In this document: positions 1-8,075 of the stretch, piece by piece
How the letters are laid out: the number at the start of each line of letters is the position of its first letter
Numbering within the stretch: position 1 is the first letter of the stretch
Assembly (NCBI GenBank): GCA_943349825.1
Contig: CALQZQ010000004.1
Span: 1 to 51,865 of the forward strand
From: Candidatus Peribacteria bacterium
GTDB lineage: Bacteria; Patescibacteriota; Gracilibacteria; UBA1369; 2-02-FULL-48-14
Direction: 5' to 3'
Length of the DNA stretch: 51,865 bases
Translations under genes and position numbers: made by a program
Notes under the pieces: generated by a model
The model's input: the letters and a program-made list of their open reading frames with translations, nothing else
Told to the model about the DNA's origin: nothing
Database searches by the model: none

Positions 1-591
1 AAAATCGATCCAGGCTTCTTTGGGCACTTGGGCTTTGATTTGGCGCTCGGTTTTGGCCACGTTGGTTCCGGAGTTGGCCAGCCCCAGGCGATTGGTGACG
101 CGTTGAATGTGGGTGTCTACGGGGAAGGCGGGAATTTTAAACCATTGGGATTGAACGACTTGAGCTGTTTTATTGCCCACACCTGGCAAGGCGGTGAGTT
201 CTTCCAGGCTGCTGGGGACTTCTTTCCCGAGCAGGGCGGCCGCGCAGCCCAGAATGGCCTTGGTTTTGCTGTTGAAATAGCCTGTGGGAAAAATGATTTT
301 GCGGACACGATCTTCGCCGAGTTCCAGAATATCTTGTGGGGTGCAGGCGCGGTCTTTGGGGAAAAGCAGCGGGGTAATGGTGTTCACGCGCGCATCGGTG
401 CATTGAGCGGATAAAATCACGGCGAGCAGCAATTCAAAAGCACCGCGGTGTTTAAGCGGAGCCTGGGGACTCGGAAACTCGTGACCGAGGATTTTAATCA
501 GCTCGGTGACTTCCGCCGGCTTCAGCGACGGGGCTTTCGTCGATGTAGGCGGTGTCGCCTTTTTGGGCGACTTCCATGCGGCGGAGGACAT
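1..591 (-). CDS. nth: Endonuclease III (partial, C-terminus off the left edge)
   Basis: DNA glycosylase/AP lyase of base excision repair that removes oxidised pyrimidines. 197 residues are visible. The helix-hairpin-helix LPGVGNKTAQVV carries the catalytic Lys (residue 141) and PVDTHIQRV carries the catalytic Asp (residue 159); LLLAVILSAQCTDARVN is the conserved first core helix. The C-terminal Cys cluster that would bind [4Fe-4S] lies beyond the window. The only ATG in frame is at 591, so the gene would overlap the upstream membrane protein gene by 98 bp in another frame. The first 20 residues are Lys/Pro/Thr-rich and may not be real. It is the last visible gene of the rpmH-yidC-jag operon. 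The family call is firm; the start is not. Confidence 0.93.
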   Translation of the reverse strand, partial: MSSAAWKSPKKATPPTSTKAPSLKPAEVTELIKILGHEFPSPQAPLKHRGAFELLLAVILSAQCTDARVNTITPLLFPKDRACTPQDILELGEDRVRKIIFPTGYFNSKTKAILGCAAALLGKEVPSSLEELTALPGVGNKTAQVVQSQWFKIPAFPVDTHIQRVTNRLGLANSGTNVAKTERQIKAQVPKEAWIDF

Positions 592-883
592 CGCTGTTTT
601 GGATATGAATAAAGGATTGAGCTTCAATCACTTCTTGGTTCAGTCTACCCTGAATGGATTCGAGATCGTCGTAGTCGGCTTGAAGTTGCTTTAAAAGATA
701 GCCTTTGGCCGGCTTCAAGCTGTTCACGTAGAGATATGTCACGCTGGTGCTCACCACCATGACAAGAACCGTGATGACCAGAGTTTTATAGGCATTGCGA
801 ACTTCCTCCGAGAGCGTTTTTTTGGCTCGCCGGTGCTGGACGGGACGAACAGCGCGGTGCAGAGGGGATTTCATCGGGCTCAT
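494..883 (-). CDS. Small single-pass membrane protein with coiled coil (FtsL/DivIC-like topology)
   Basis: 129 residues: a basic cytoplasmic N-terminus (about 30 residues), one membrane helix near residues 34-53 (LVITVLVMVVSTSVTYLYV), then a segment predicted as coiled coil (LKQLQADYDDLESIQGRLNQ) and a short acidic tail. This is the topology of septum proteins FtsL and DivIC, but no diagnostic motif is visible, so the resemblance is structural only. It starts 9 nt after the SLH-RlpA gene and overlaps nth, so it belongs to the same transcript. Its place next to a cell-wall RlpA protein would suit a division or wall role; that is inference. Confidence 0.75.
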   Translation of the reverse strand: MSPMKSPLHRAVRPVQHRRAKKTLSEEVRNAYKTLVITVLVMVVSTSVTYLYVNSLKPAKGYLLKQLQADYDDLESIQGRLNQEVIEAQSFIHIQNSDVLRRMEVAQKGDTAYIDESPVAEAGGSHRAD

Positions 884-892
884 TGTAGCGCC

Positions 893-1810
893 TCAGTTCA
901 AAACTTCAAGACGTACGTGGAGTATGCCTGTGGGCAGAGAGCCAATTTGGTCGAAAGCCGTGGGGGTGAGGTCTACGATGTAGCCCTCGGTGTAGGGTCC
1001 GCGGTCTACGATAGTCACATCCACATAGGTGTTGTTGTTCAGGTTGGTGACACGGATTTTTGTGCCAAAGGGTAGGGTTTTGTGGGCGGCCATGTAGCCA
1101 TCTGTGTCCAGTGCTGTGCCGGAAGCGGTGTTGTGGCCGTCGAAACTGGTGCCGTAGTAACTGGCGATGCCATATTCTACAGTGGTGCTGAAGGGATTTT
1201 TTTCAAAACGGTAGATGAGGTCGGCGAGTTCGCCGCGCGTGAGGGCTTGGCCGGGGAGGTAGTCGCCGGTGGCATCGGGGATGAGGAGGGCGTGGTCTGC
1301 CCCATAAACCAAGTAAGGTGTAAACCATTCTTCGTTTTGTACGGTGGAAAGCTCGGCGGTTTTGTCGGCGGCGAGCAGGAGCATTTTGAGCGCTTCCGCT
1401 CGGTTTACGGTGGTTTCGGGGCGCAGGGTTCCGTCGTCGTTGCCCGTCATGATTTGTAAGTTGTAGGCCAGGCTCACATAGGGGCCATACCATGCGGTGG
1501 AGTCCAAATCTGGGAAGGCGGGCGCCTCGAGAGTGAGTTCCGTGGAGAGCGCGTCGTGTTCGGTGGCCCCCAAAATCATTTTCAAGGCTTCTACTCTGGT
1601 CACGGGGTCGTCGGGTCTAAAGTTGCCGTCTTCATAGCCTGTCACTAGTCCTTGTTCGGTCATGTAGTAGACTCCGTCGTAACTGCTGCTGTATTCAGGC
1701 ACGTCCAAATACCATCCTTCGGCGGCGCCGGACAGAATCATGGGGGAGAAGGCAAAAGAAAGACAGAACGCCGCGTAAGCCGAGAATAGTAGTTTTCGAG
1801 TGGAGGGCAT
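893..1810 (-). CDS. Secreted S-layer-anchored RlpA-like protein (three SLH domains plus double-psi beta-barrel)
   Basis: 305 residues. The N-terminal signal peptide (residues 1-29, hydrophobic AAFCLSFAFSPMILSG) is followed by three SLH repeats at about 33-80 (VTGYEDGNFRPDDPVTRVEA), 95-145 (GNDDGTLRPETTVNRAEA) and 160-205 (GDYLPGQALTRGELADLIY). The C-terminal 90 residues are an RlpA-type barrel: GIASYYGTSFDGHNTASG, then LPFGTKIRVTNL and VDRGPYTEGYIVDLT. RlpA proteins act on or bind peptidoglycan, often as lytic transglycosylases; SLH domains hold proteins to the wall. It lies 10 nt behind khpB in the rpmH-yidC operon, an unusual place for a wall enzyme. Enzymatic activity is not shown by sequence alone. 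Confidence 0.9.
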   Translation of the reverse strand: MPSTRKLLFSAYAAFCLSFAFSPMILSGAAEGWYLDVPEYSSSYDGVYYMTEQGLVTGYEDGNFRPDDPVTRVEALKMILGATEHDALSTELTLEAPAFPDLDSTAWYGPYVSLAYNLQIMTGNDDGTLRPETTVNRAEALKMLLLAADKTAELSTVQNEEWFTPYLVYGADHALLIPDATGDYLPGQALTRGELADLIYRFEKNPFSTTVEYGIASYYGTSFDGHNTASGTALDTDGYMAAHKTLPFGTKIRVTNLNNNTYVDVTIVDRGPYTEGYIVDLTPTAFDQIGSLPTGILHVRLEVLN

Positions 1811-1820
1811 GAGCTTTTGG

Positions 1821-2285
1821 CTAAGCGACCGGCTTGATCACTACTTGGCGGTAATTGCCTTCACCGATGCTTTCCGTGGTCACGTCGTCGAGGCCGTTTT
1901 CCTTGATGTAGAGGTGAACGAGACGGCGGAAATAAGGAGACATGGGGGGCAGAGCAGATTGCACCTTGCTCACTTGAACTTCTTTGATTTTTTGAGCGGC
2001 GATAGTCAGTACGTTTTCTTCTTGGCGTTTGCGGTAGTTGTCTACGTCGAACAGAATCACGATATTGTCGCCTATCTGTTTGTGGGACATAGCCGTGATG
2101 ATTTTCTGCATGGCCAAGAGGTTTTCGCCATGGTGACCGATCATGAGGCTGGGTTCTTCAGAAACCACGTTCACGTGGTAGTTGCTTTCTTCCTTGTCTT
2201 CTACTTCTACGTCGGTGAAGTCGATTCCCAGTTGGACCAGGAAGTCACAAACGAGCTTTTTGATCTGTTTTTCCGTGTTTTCCAT
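1821..2285 (-). CDS. khpB: RNA-binding protein KhpB (Jag/SpoIIIJ-associated), KH-II plus R3H
   Basis: 154 residues. A short N-terminal region is followed by a type II KH domain with the GxxG-type loop IGHHGENLLAMQ (about residues 49-60) and a C-terminal R3H domain with the Arg-x3-His signature in SPYFRRLVHLYI (about 115-126). KhpB binds RNA and in Firmicutes acts with KhpA in cell elongation and division control. It sits directly downstream of yidC, 30 nt away, the classical position for jag. The ATG at 2285 is overlapped by a TATAAT-like sequence; since the gene is in an operon this is probably chance. Confidence 0.93.
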   Translation of the reverse strand: MENTEKQIKKLVCDFLVQLGIDFTDVEVEDKEESNYHVNVVSEEPSLMIGHHGENLLAMQKIITAMSHKQIGDNIVILFDVDNYRKRQEENVLTIAAQKIKEVQVSKVQSALPPMSPYFRRLVHLYIKENGLDDVTTESIGEGNYRQVVIKPVA

Positions 2286-2315
2286 TATAATGTAAGTTTA
2301 GTTGTTTAGTGTGGA

Positions 2316-3575
2316 TTACGCGCGTGGACGGTGAAGGACACGGACCTTTACTTCTTCATCATCGGAAGGCTTTTCAGCAGAGCCTCCATTATTTACCACA
2401 AGCTGTTGTACAATACCATAGGAAGTGCTGACTGCCCAGTATAGCCCGACGGCTGCAGCGAGCTGAGAACTGAAGATGGCGATCATCACGGGCATCATGT
2501 ATTTCATCACATTGTTGGCGGCCTGCATTTCGTCCGGTATTTTGGCGGCGCCCTTCTTTTTGCTCTTGGCGCTCATCAGTTGCATTTGAATGAATTGCAG
2601 CCCTCCGGTGAGAATGGGGAAGACGATGAGACTGCGTTCAAACAGGTTGAAACCGAGGAAATTGGGGTTCACTTCGTTCAGGGAGAAGCCGGAAAGGAAA
2701 GGATAGAGCAGCACGTGACGATCTGGAGACAAGCCTCCTTCGATGCAGTAATAAAGTGCGATCAAAATGGGGAACTGAATGAGCATTGGGAGGCAGCTGG
2801 ACAGGGGATTCACCTTGTGGGTTTTCCAAAGGAGCATGGTTTCTTGAGAGAGGCGGGCTTGGTCGCCGGCATATTTCTGCTTCAATTCCTCAATTTTAGG
2901 CTGCATCTCTTGCATGCGTCGCTGCGCTTTCATCGCCTTCTGGGAAGGAATCAGCAGTATGGTGCGGATAATCAGGGTGAGCAGAATGATGCCGATTGCC
3001 AGGGAGTGGCCAGGTGTGTAGGCCAAGATGCCCACCATCAGATTGAGCAAGGGTGTGTAGAGCAGGTTTCTCCAGAGGCTTTTGAAGAGTCCCGGTTCCA
3101 CGACATCGAATTCAGGAGTGGAATATACCGAGGTCATTTCCGGATAGGTGTCGCTTGGAGTGGGTAACTCTAGGCTGATCTTGTACTTTCCGGTTTCTCC
3201 AAAGAGAGAATAGGAATAGTCCAAAAGGCTGAGGGTACTTGCTTTCCCAGGCTCCAGAATCAGGTCTGGGGCTTTGCTGCAGTCGCGATCGATCAGGGTG
3301 TTGTCCACATTCACGTAGCCTTCGCTGCTGAAACGGGAAACGTCTAAAAGGGCAGTGGGGCAGCGGCTTTCCAAAGTGATAGTGGCTTCGGTGTTGTTCT
3401 GCAACTCCACACGAATATCTGAGCCAATCACGTATTCTTCGGAGCTGGTTTTCATCCCTATATCCCCGGTGGCTAGGATGGTGTCCACTTCCGTTTTCCC
3501 GCTCATCCACCACGACAAAATAGCGTAAGTGGCTAGGGACAGGATCAAATAGGGCAGGATCTTGAAGTTTTTCAT
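2316..3575 (-). CDS. yidC: Membrane protein insertase YidC
   Basis: 419 residues. It inserts and folds inner-membrane proteins, alone or with SecYEG. An N-terminal membrane anchor (about 5-20) precedes a roughly 140-residue extracytoplasmic region, then the conserved insertase core of about five membrane segments. The core has the hydrophilic-groove arginine in TLIIRTILLIPSQKAM and the charged cytoplasmic hairpin MQEMQPKIEELKQKYAGD. I chose the ATG at 3575 (MKNFKILPYL), 7 nt after the rnpA stop; a TTG five codons upstream would overlap rnpA. The extracytoplasmic region is beta-rich and much shorter than the proteobacterial P1 domain, and its sequence does not look like it. Confidence 0.95.
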   Translation of the reverse strand: MKNFKILPYLILSLATYAILSWWMSGKTEVDTILATGDIGMKTSSEEYVIGSDIRVELQNNTEATITLESRCPTALLDVSRFSSEGYVNVDNTLIDRDCSKAPDLILEPGKASTLSLLDYSYSLFGETGKYKISLELPTPSDTYPEMTSVYSTPEFDVVEPGLFKSLWRNLLYTPLLNLMVGILAYTPGHSLAIGIILLTLIIRTILLIPSQKAMKAQRRMQEMQPKIEELKQKYAGDQARLSQETMLLWKTHKVNPLSSCLPMLIQFPILIALYYCIEGGLSPDRHVLLYPFLSGFSLNEVNPNFLGFNLFERSLIVFPILTGGLQFIQMQLMSAKSKKKGAAKIPDEMQAANNVMKYMMPVMIAIFSSQLAAAVGLYWAVSTSYGIVQQLVVNNGGSAEKPSDDEEVKVRVLHRPRA

Positions 3576-3582
3576 GTGGGGG

Positions 3583-3915
3583 TCAAACAAGAGTAGAAAG
3601 CGCGGTCTTCAATTCTTCAAAGGAAGCGGTGAGTCCGGCGTGTCTCACGAGCACTACTATATCAGAGTGGGGGGCCGATGACACTGGTTTTGCCTGTTCC
3701 AAAAGGCGAATGGCTTCGTTGATTTGGCGTCGTTTGCGATTGCGTTTGGCAGCTGATTTCTCGATCTTTTTCCCTACTACCACGGCGTAACAGTTCCATT
3801 CTTTATCGTTGGGTAGGCTGATCATGGAAAAAAAACGACCTGGAGTTCGTTTGCCTCCCTTCACGATGCTCTCTACGGTATCTCTACCGTGGACACGTTT
3901 ATTTCGTCTTAACAC
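3583..3915 (-). CDS. rnpA: Ribonuclease P protein component
   Basis: 110 residues. The small protein subunit of RNase P helps the catalytic RNA, whose gene is at 29.8-30.2 kb in this window, to trim the 5' leader of pre-tRNAs. The RNP signature [18 protein letters not shown] (about residues 54-71) and the N-terminal MLRRNKRV with a later GRFFSM strand match the family. It starts at a GTG that lies inside the last codons of rpmH, so the two genes overlap by 17 bp in different frames. Confidence 0.95.
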   Translation of the reverse strand: MLRRNKRVHGRDTVESIVKGGKRTPGRFFSMISLPNDKEWNCYAVVVGKKIEKSAAKRNRKRRQINEAIRLLEQAKPVSSAPHSDIVVLVRHAGLTASFEELKTALSTLV

Positions 3916-4051
3916 GACGGACCTGTACGGTCAGTACGTGGCGTCCTTTGGCACGACGACGATTGATGACCTTTTGGCCATTGCGTGTCGACATGCGCTT
4001 GAGGAAGCCATGCGTTCGAGCTCGTTTGCGTTTTTTGAGTTTACCTTGCAT
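3899..4051 (-). CDS. rpmH: 50S ribosomal protein L34
   Basis: 50 residues, read from the minus strand: [20 protein letters not shown] then [13 protein letters not shown], an almost perfect L34 signature, with a short VQVRRVKTK extension. It binds 23S rRNA in the large subunit. It is first in the rpmH-rnpA-yidC-khpB cluster and has its own promoter (TTGACT-N17-TACAAT) ending 20 nt before the ATG. Its 3' end overlaps rnpA. The usual upstream neighbour dnaA is absent; instead an unknown gene precedes it. Confidence 0.97.
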   Translation of the reverse strand: MQGKLKKRKRARTHGFLKRMSTRNGQKVINRRRAKGRHVLTVQVRRVKTK

Positions 4052-4071
4052 AAGTGAGGAAGTGCTGAGGG

Positions 4072-4100
4072 ATTGTAGGTGTGGAGCCGAGGAAAGTCAA
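4072..4100 (-). promoter_or_regulatory. Promoter of the rpmH operon
   Basis: TTGACT (4095-4100), 17-nt spacer, TACAAT (4072-4077) on the minus strand. Transcription would start near 4065, giving a leader of about 14 nt. The -35 box overlaps the stop codon of the upstream gene. Confidence 0.75.
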
Positions 4101-4843
4101 TTATTTTCTTCTACTTCTGTGAAGCGTAGGTCTAGCAGTCCTTTGTATGGAAGTCTGAAAGGACGGCTGATTTGTATCAATTCTACTAAGAATTGATACA
4201 AGCGGACTCGGGTTAGCCGGGGGTCCACCAGGCTGGAAGTGATTCTGGTGATGAGTGTCCCGTCTTCACTGGAGGTCCTGCGGAATCCGCATTTTTCCGG
4301 CCTCAGTTCTTCGAATCGGTCAAAACCCATGGTTTCGCAAGAGACGCTGCAGGTTCTCCATTGTCGAGGAATGTCCAGAGGCCCTACTGTGTCATTGCCT
4401 TTAAACTGATCTTTAAGCCGTGTTTCGACGAATTGGACTTGGTGGCTTTCAGCGGTGATACGGGCAAAGCTTTCTATAAGTTGGGTTTGGACTTCTTCAA
4501 AATCGAAATCCAGTTTCGGTACGGTCAGCACATGGTTCGCCCCACTCCTGCCTATGAGGTGATCTGCCGCAGCCCTGCCTTCTTGGAGTTGGAGTACCCC
4601 GGCTATACTGCTGACCTGTTCTAGGGCGTTTTGCACTCGCCTTTCTGCCCCCTCCATGTGAATGAAAAGGACTTTAGGAGAAAGTGCTTTGGGGATCCCC
4701 GCTTCGTCGTAAGACCGCATTTGTTCGTGGAAACGGTCTCTTGCTTGAAGGAATGTTTGGCCAGGGTTTTGCATGTACCAGTATGATAATATGCTTCTTA
4801 ATTTTGTCAAAAGTCGAAAGAAGGTCTTGGTTAAGGCCTGCAT
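4097..4843 (-). CDS. Hypothetical protein, 248 residues
   Basis: Not recognised. The N-terminus (MQALTKTFFRLLTKLRSILS) is basic and amphipathic. The rest is a soluble alpha/beta-looking chain with a middle part FDFEEVQTQLIESFARITAE and a C-terminal part RLYQFLVELIQISRPFRLPY. Met24 (position 4774) is an alternative start that would remove the basic segment. The ATG at 4843 coincides with the -35 box of the divergent promoter at 4843-4871. It ends 45 nt before rpmH and may be cotranscribed with it. No catalytic motif is visible. Confidence 0.7.
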   Translation of the reverse strand: MQALTKTFFRLLTKLRSILSYWYMQNPGQTFLQARDRFHEQMRSYDEAGIPKALSPKVLFIHMEGAERRVQNALEQVSSIAGVLQLQEGRAAADHLIGRSGANHVLTVPKLDFDFEEVQTQLIESFARITAESHQVQFVETRLKDQFKGNDTVGPLDIPRQWRTCSVSCETMGFDRFEELRPEKCGFRRTSSEDGTLITRITSSLVDPRLTRVRLYQFLVELIQISRPFRLPYKGLLDLRFTEVEENN

Positions 4844-4871
4844 TGCCTTAGCGGCGAAATTTTAGTATAGT
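4843..4871 (+). promoter_or_regulatory. Promoter of the phosphatase-like/propeller membrane protein gene
   Basis: TTGCCT (4843-4848), 17-nt spacer, TATAGT (4866-4871). The predicted start near 4878 leaves a leader of about 48 nt before the ATG at 4926, longer than most leaders in this window. Confidence 0.7.
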
Positions 4872-4925
4872 CGCTTGCCAATCAGGTTGGAACTTTGTAA
4901 AGTACTCTTAAGAAATCGCATCATT

Positions 4926-6911
4926 ATGTTTTTACAGCTCGAACAACAATCTTTACTCCTGGGACGCCGACCTTTGGGCTTTACCGAGCACTATTATACG
5001 GAATGGGACGATGGACTGGGAAAAGAGAAGATTTCTTTGTTCCTTTTGGTTTCTGTGGCCAACACGCAAATTCCTGCTGCGGAGATTGCTAAAGAGGCGT
5101 TTCAGCTTTTGCAGGATCACTTTTTGGACGATTTGACGGGTGATCCGTATGACCGTTTTGAAAATGCGCTCCGCGAAATCAACCATATGGCTGTGGAAAA
5201 AGAGAAGGACTTGGAAGTGAAGTTTTTGCCGAACATGCATGTGGTGATTGGGGTGATTCAAAGAGATCTCTTGTTCCTTTCTCAACGCGGTGAAGCGGGT
5301 GGCTATTTGCTCCGTAAGCGCCATGTCAGCTCGATTACCGATGGACTTTTTGACGACAAGAATAAGGAAGACTTGTTTCAAAACATTGCCAGTGGAGTTT
5401 TGGAAGTGGGGGACAATCTTTTGTTTGTGACCGGTCAGTTGGTTCAATATGTGACTCCCAACGATTTGGCTAAAATTTTCTCGGAGCAGAATTTGGTGGA
5501 GGCTACTAAGGAACTGAGCTCTTTGCTCAAGAATGACATTGAAGAACAGTTGGCGCTCTTGGCTTTTGAAGTCATGGAAAAGACTGAAGAAGTGGCTCCC
5601 GCTGTGGTGAAGATGGGCGATGAAGAGGCGGAAGAAAAGCCTAGCTCTATGCATGGAGAGGAGGAAGAGATGGAAGATTTACCCAAGTCACCTCGTAAGG
5701 CACAATTGGCTAAAGCCGCGGCACTGCTGCGTAGTTTTGTGGGGAAAAGAGACCGCCTGGTTTTTTTGGATAAAGTGCGTGGCTTGCCTAAGAAACAACT
5801 GCTCACAGCTATCGTGCTGGTCTTGTTGCTCGTGGTGGGCTCTGTTTACGCGCTCTTTTTGACCTTGAGCGAGCAGAATAAAATCAACGCGATGCAGGCT
5901 AAGTTGGACAATGCCCAGAGCAATATTGCTACGGCTGAAACGCAAGGAGCCTTTGATAAAGCTGAGGCTAGTGTCCTTTTGGACAGCGCTGAAGATTTGG
6001 CGGTGGAAGTGCTCGATTCTGGTTATTTGGGCAGCCAGGCCAGTGACTTATTGGATCAAATCACGGCGGATCGGGACGATTTGGACATTGTGCACCGTAT
6101 TGAGTCTGAAGATTTGAAGCTGGTGGCCGACCTTTCCGACAAATTGACTGCGGGTGAGAAAGTGCAAGGAGTGGAGCCGTCTGATGACCGTTTGGTGGTT
6201 TACACCGCGCACAATGCGTTCCAGGTTTTGACGGACCAGGTGCAAGATGCCGATCTTTTGGATGCCACGGACTCAGTGGTTTCAGCACGTAACTTTGTGG
6301 AGTACAACACTCTGCTCATGAGCACGGCGGCTGGAAAAATGATTGAGTACACCGATGGCAATGCCCAGTTTGCTGATACAGCGGATGTGCAGTGGCACAC
6401 CGGAGTGGACATGGCTACCTATTCCAATAAAATTTACATGCTCGATGCGATCTCCAAGCAAATTTGGAAGTATCAACGTGGCAATTCCGGTTACACAGGC
6501 GCTTCGAGTTACTTTGCTGCCGGTGGCTCTGACGAACTGGCAAATGCGGTTTCTTTGGCTGTCGATGGAAAAGTCTGGGTGTTGCTGAAGGATGGGACTT
6601 TGCTGCAGTATTTTGCCGGGGATCCTGTAAAGTACACGATCAAAAAAGCTCCTCTGGCACAATTTGAGGGTGCGGTCCGTGTCTACACCGATATCGACAT
6701 GACGCAACTCTACATTTTGGATGCTACGGCAAAGCGCATCTTTGTTTATGATAAGAGCGCAAAGACGGATGATCTCACTTATAGTTCTCAGTATGCCTTG
6801 GACGCGCTGCCCGGTACGCTCACGGACATGATGATCGATAAAACGAATCACATGGTTTATGTGACGACTGAGACGGGACTCTATCAAATGACCTTCACGG
6901 CAGATCTCTAG
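4926..6911 (+). CDS. Membrane protein: degenerate PP2C-like cytoplasmic domain, one membrane helix, extracytoplasmic propeller-like domain
   Basis: 661 residues; start chosen at ATG 4926 (MFLQLEQQSLLLG). Residues 1-220 look like a PP2C/SpoIIE-type phosphatase fold (LFLSQRGEAGGYLLRKRH, then EVGDNLLFVTGQLVQYV) but the Asp residues that bind the metals are not evident, so it may be a pseudophosphatase. An acidic linker (about 225-255) leads to one membrane helix at about 292-314 (LTAIVLVLLLVVGSVYALF). A coiled-coil stretch follows, then about 300 residues with repeated strand-turn units (KIYMLDAISKQIWKY, QLYILDATAKRIFVYD, HMVYVTTETGLYQM) like a beta-propeller. It could pass an outside signal to the cytoplasm, which is inference. 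Its 3' end overlaps ackA by 17 bp (convergent). Confidence 0.8.
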   Translation: MFLQLEQQSLLLGRRPLGFTEHYYTEWDDGLGKEKISLFLLVSVANTQIPAAEIAKEAFQLLQDHFLDDLTGDPYDRFENALREINHMAVEKEKDLEVKFLPNMHVVIGVIQRDLLFLSQRGEAGGYLLRKRHVSSITDGLFDDKNKEDLFQNIASGVLEVGDNLLFVTGQLVQYVTPNDLAKIFSEQNLVEATKELSSLLKNDIEEQLALLAFEVMEKTEEVAPAVVKMGDEEAEEKPSSMHGEEEEMEDLPKSPRKAQLAKAAALLRSFVGKRDRLVFLDKVRGLPKKQLLTAIVLVLLLVVGSVYALFLTLSEQNKINAMQAKLDNAQSNIATAETQGAFDKAEASVLLDSAEDLAVEVLDSGYLGSQASDLLDQITADRDDLDIVHRIESEDLKLVADLSDKLTAGEKVQGVEPSDDRLVVYTAHNAFQVLTDQVQDADLLDATDSVVSARNFVEYNTLLMSTAAGKMIEYTDGNAQFADTADVQWHTGVDMATYSNKIYMLDAISKQIWKYQRGNSGYTGASSYFAAGGSDELANAVSLAVDGKVWVLLKDGTLLQYFAGDPVKYTIKKAPLAQFEGAVRVYTDIDMTQLYILDATAKRIFVYDKSAKTDDLTYSSQYALDALPGTLTDMMIDKTNHMVYVTTETGLYQMTFTADL

Positions 6912-8043
6912 CCATTTGAAGTTCTTCGTTGGTATGGATCACCAGTAGTTTGACTCCCGATTTTGGTTTTGAAATCACGGTGGCGTTTTTGCGATTGGCA
7001 GTGGGGTCGAGTTGGATTTTGAGAGGAGCGAGTTCTTGAGTGATTTGAGCTCGGAGGTAGTGGGCATTTTCACCAATGCCCGCTGTGAAGACGATGGCGT
7101 CTGGCAGGCCTCCGAGTGGCACAGTGAGGCTCATGATGAGCTTGGCCATTTGGTAGCAGAGCACGCCGAAGGTGCGCTTGGAGCCAGGTGAGTTTGGTTT
7201 TGCCCAGAGGTCGCGAATGTCTGAGCCAATGCCGGAAAGCCCTTTGAATCCGGATTCGTGTTGCAGCATGGCGTGCAGTTTTTCCGGGGATTGTTTTTTG
7301 AGCAGATGAAAAAGAATGCCGGGGTCCACTGTGCCGCTGCGCGTGCCCATGATGGGGCCTTCCAATGGAGTGAAGCCCATGGTGGTGTCTAGGCAGACCC
7401 CATTTTTGATGGCCGCGAGGCTGATGCCGTTGCCCATGTGGCAGGTGATGAGGCGCAGGTTTTTCTTTTTGAGGAAGCGAGCGGCCTCGGTGCTCACGTA
7501 TTTGTGGCTGCTGCCGTGGAAGCCATAACGGCGAATGTGTTCTTTTTGGTAGAGCGCGTAGGGGAGCCCATAGAGGAAAGCTTTTTCCGGTAGGGCGGCG
7601 TGAAAGGCTGTGTCGAATATGGCGTAGTGTGCGGCGTGTGGCAGCATTTTTTGGCAGGCCCGTGCGGTGAGCAGATTTGCCGGATTGTGGAGTGGGGCCA
7701 GCGCAGATAGTTTGTCTAAATCTTTGAGCACTTTTGCATTCAGACGAGTGGGCTTCACGTATTTTTCTCCGCCATGCACCACGCGGTGGGCGACTTTTTT
7801 GATCTCGTTTAGGTCTGTGATGATTTTATCTTCGCGCAATTTTTTCAATACAAAACGGATGGCTTCGTCGTGATTTTTGATTTTTATGGTCGTGTCTATT
7901 TCGCCTTTTTTGAGGTAGTGCCGAAAGCTGCAATGTTTCTGCCCAATCGCGTCCACGTGGCCTTTGTAGAGTTCCTTCAACTGTTTATCGAACAACGTGA
8001 AACGGAGCGAAGAAGAACCGGCGTTGAGAACGAGGATGGACAT
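6895..8043 (-). CDS. ackA: Acetate kinase
   Basis: 382 residues. Converts acetyl phosphate plus ADP to acetate plus ATP. All family signatures are present: NAGSSSLRF at residues 6-14, HRVVHGG, FDTAFHAALPEKAFLYGLP, RRYGFHGSSHKYVS, CHMGNGISLAAI and MGTRSGTVDPGI, and FTAGIGENA near the end. The ATG at 8043 (MSILVLNAG) puts the first strand at the usual place; a TTG 39 nt upstream is unlikely. Together with phosphoketolase 1.4 kb away it completes substrate-level ATP formation, and with Pta it links acetyl phosphate to acetyl-CoA. Confidence 0.97.
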   Translation of the reverse strand: MSILVLNAGSSSLRFTLFDKQLKELYKGHVDAIGQKHCSFRHYLKKGEIDTTIKIKNHDEAIRFVLKKLREDKIITDLNEIKKVAHRVVHGGEKYVKPTRLNAKVLKDLDKLSALAPLHNPANLLTARACQKMLPHAAHYAIFDTAFHAALPEKAFLYGLPYALYQKEHIRRYGFHGSSHKYVSTEAARFLKKKNLRLITCHMGNGISLAAIKNGVCLDTTMGFTPLEGPIMGTRSGTVDPGILFHLLKKQSPEKLHAMLQHESGFKGLSGIGSDIRDLWAKPNSPGSKRTFGVLCYQMAKLIMSLTVPLGGLPDAIVFTAGIGENAHYLRAQITQELAPLKIQLDPTANRKNATVISKPKSGVKLLVIHTNEELQMARDLP

Positions 8044-8075
8044 GAGTGTGGAAACTTGTCGCCATTTTAGCTCTT

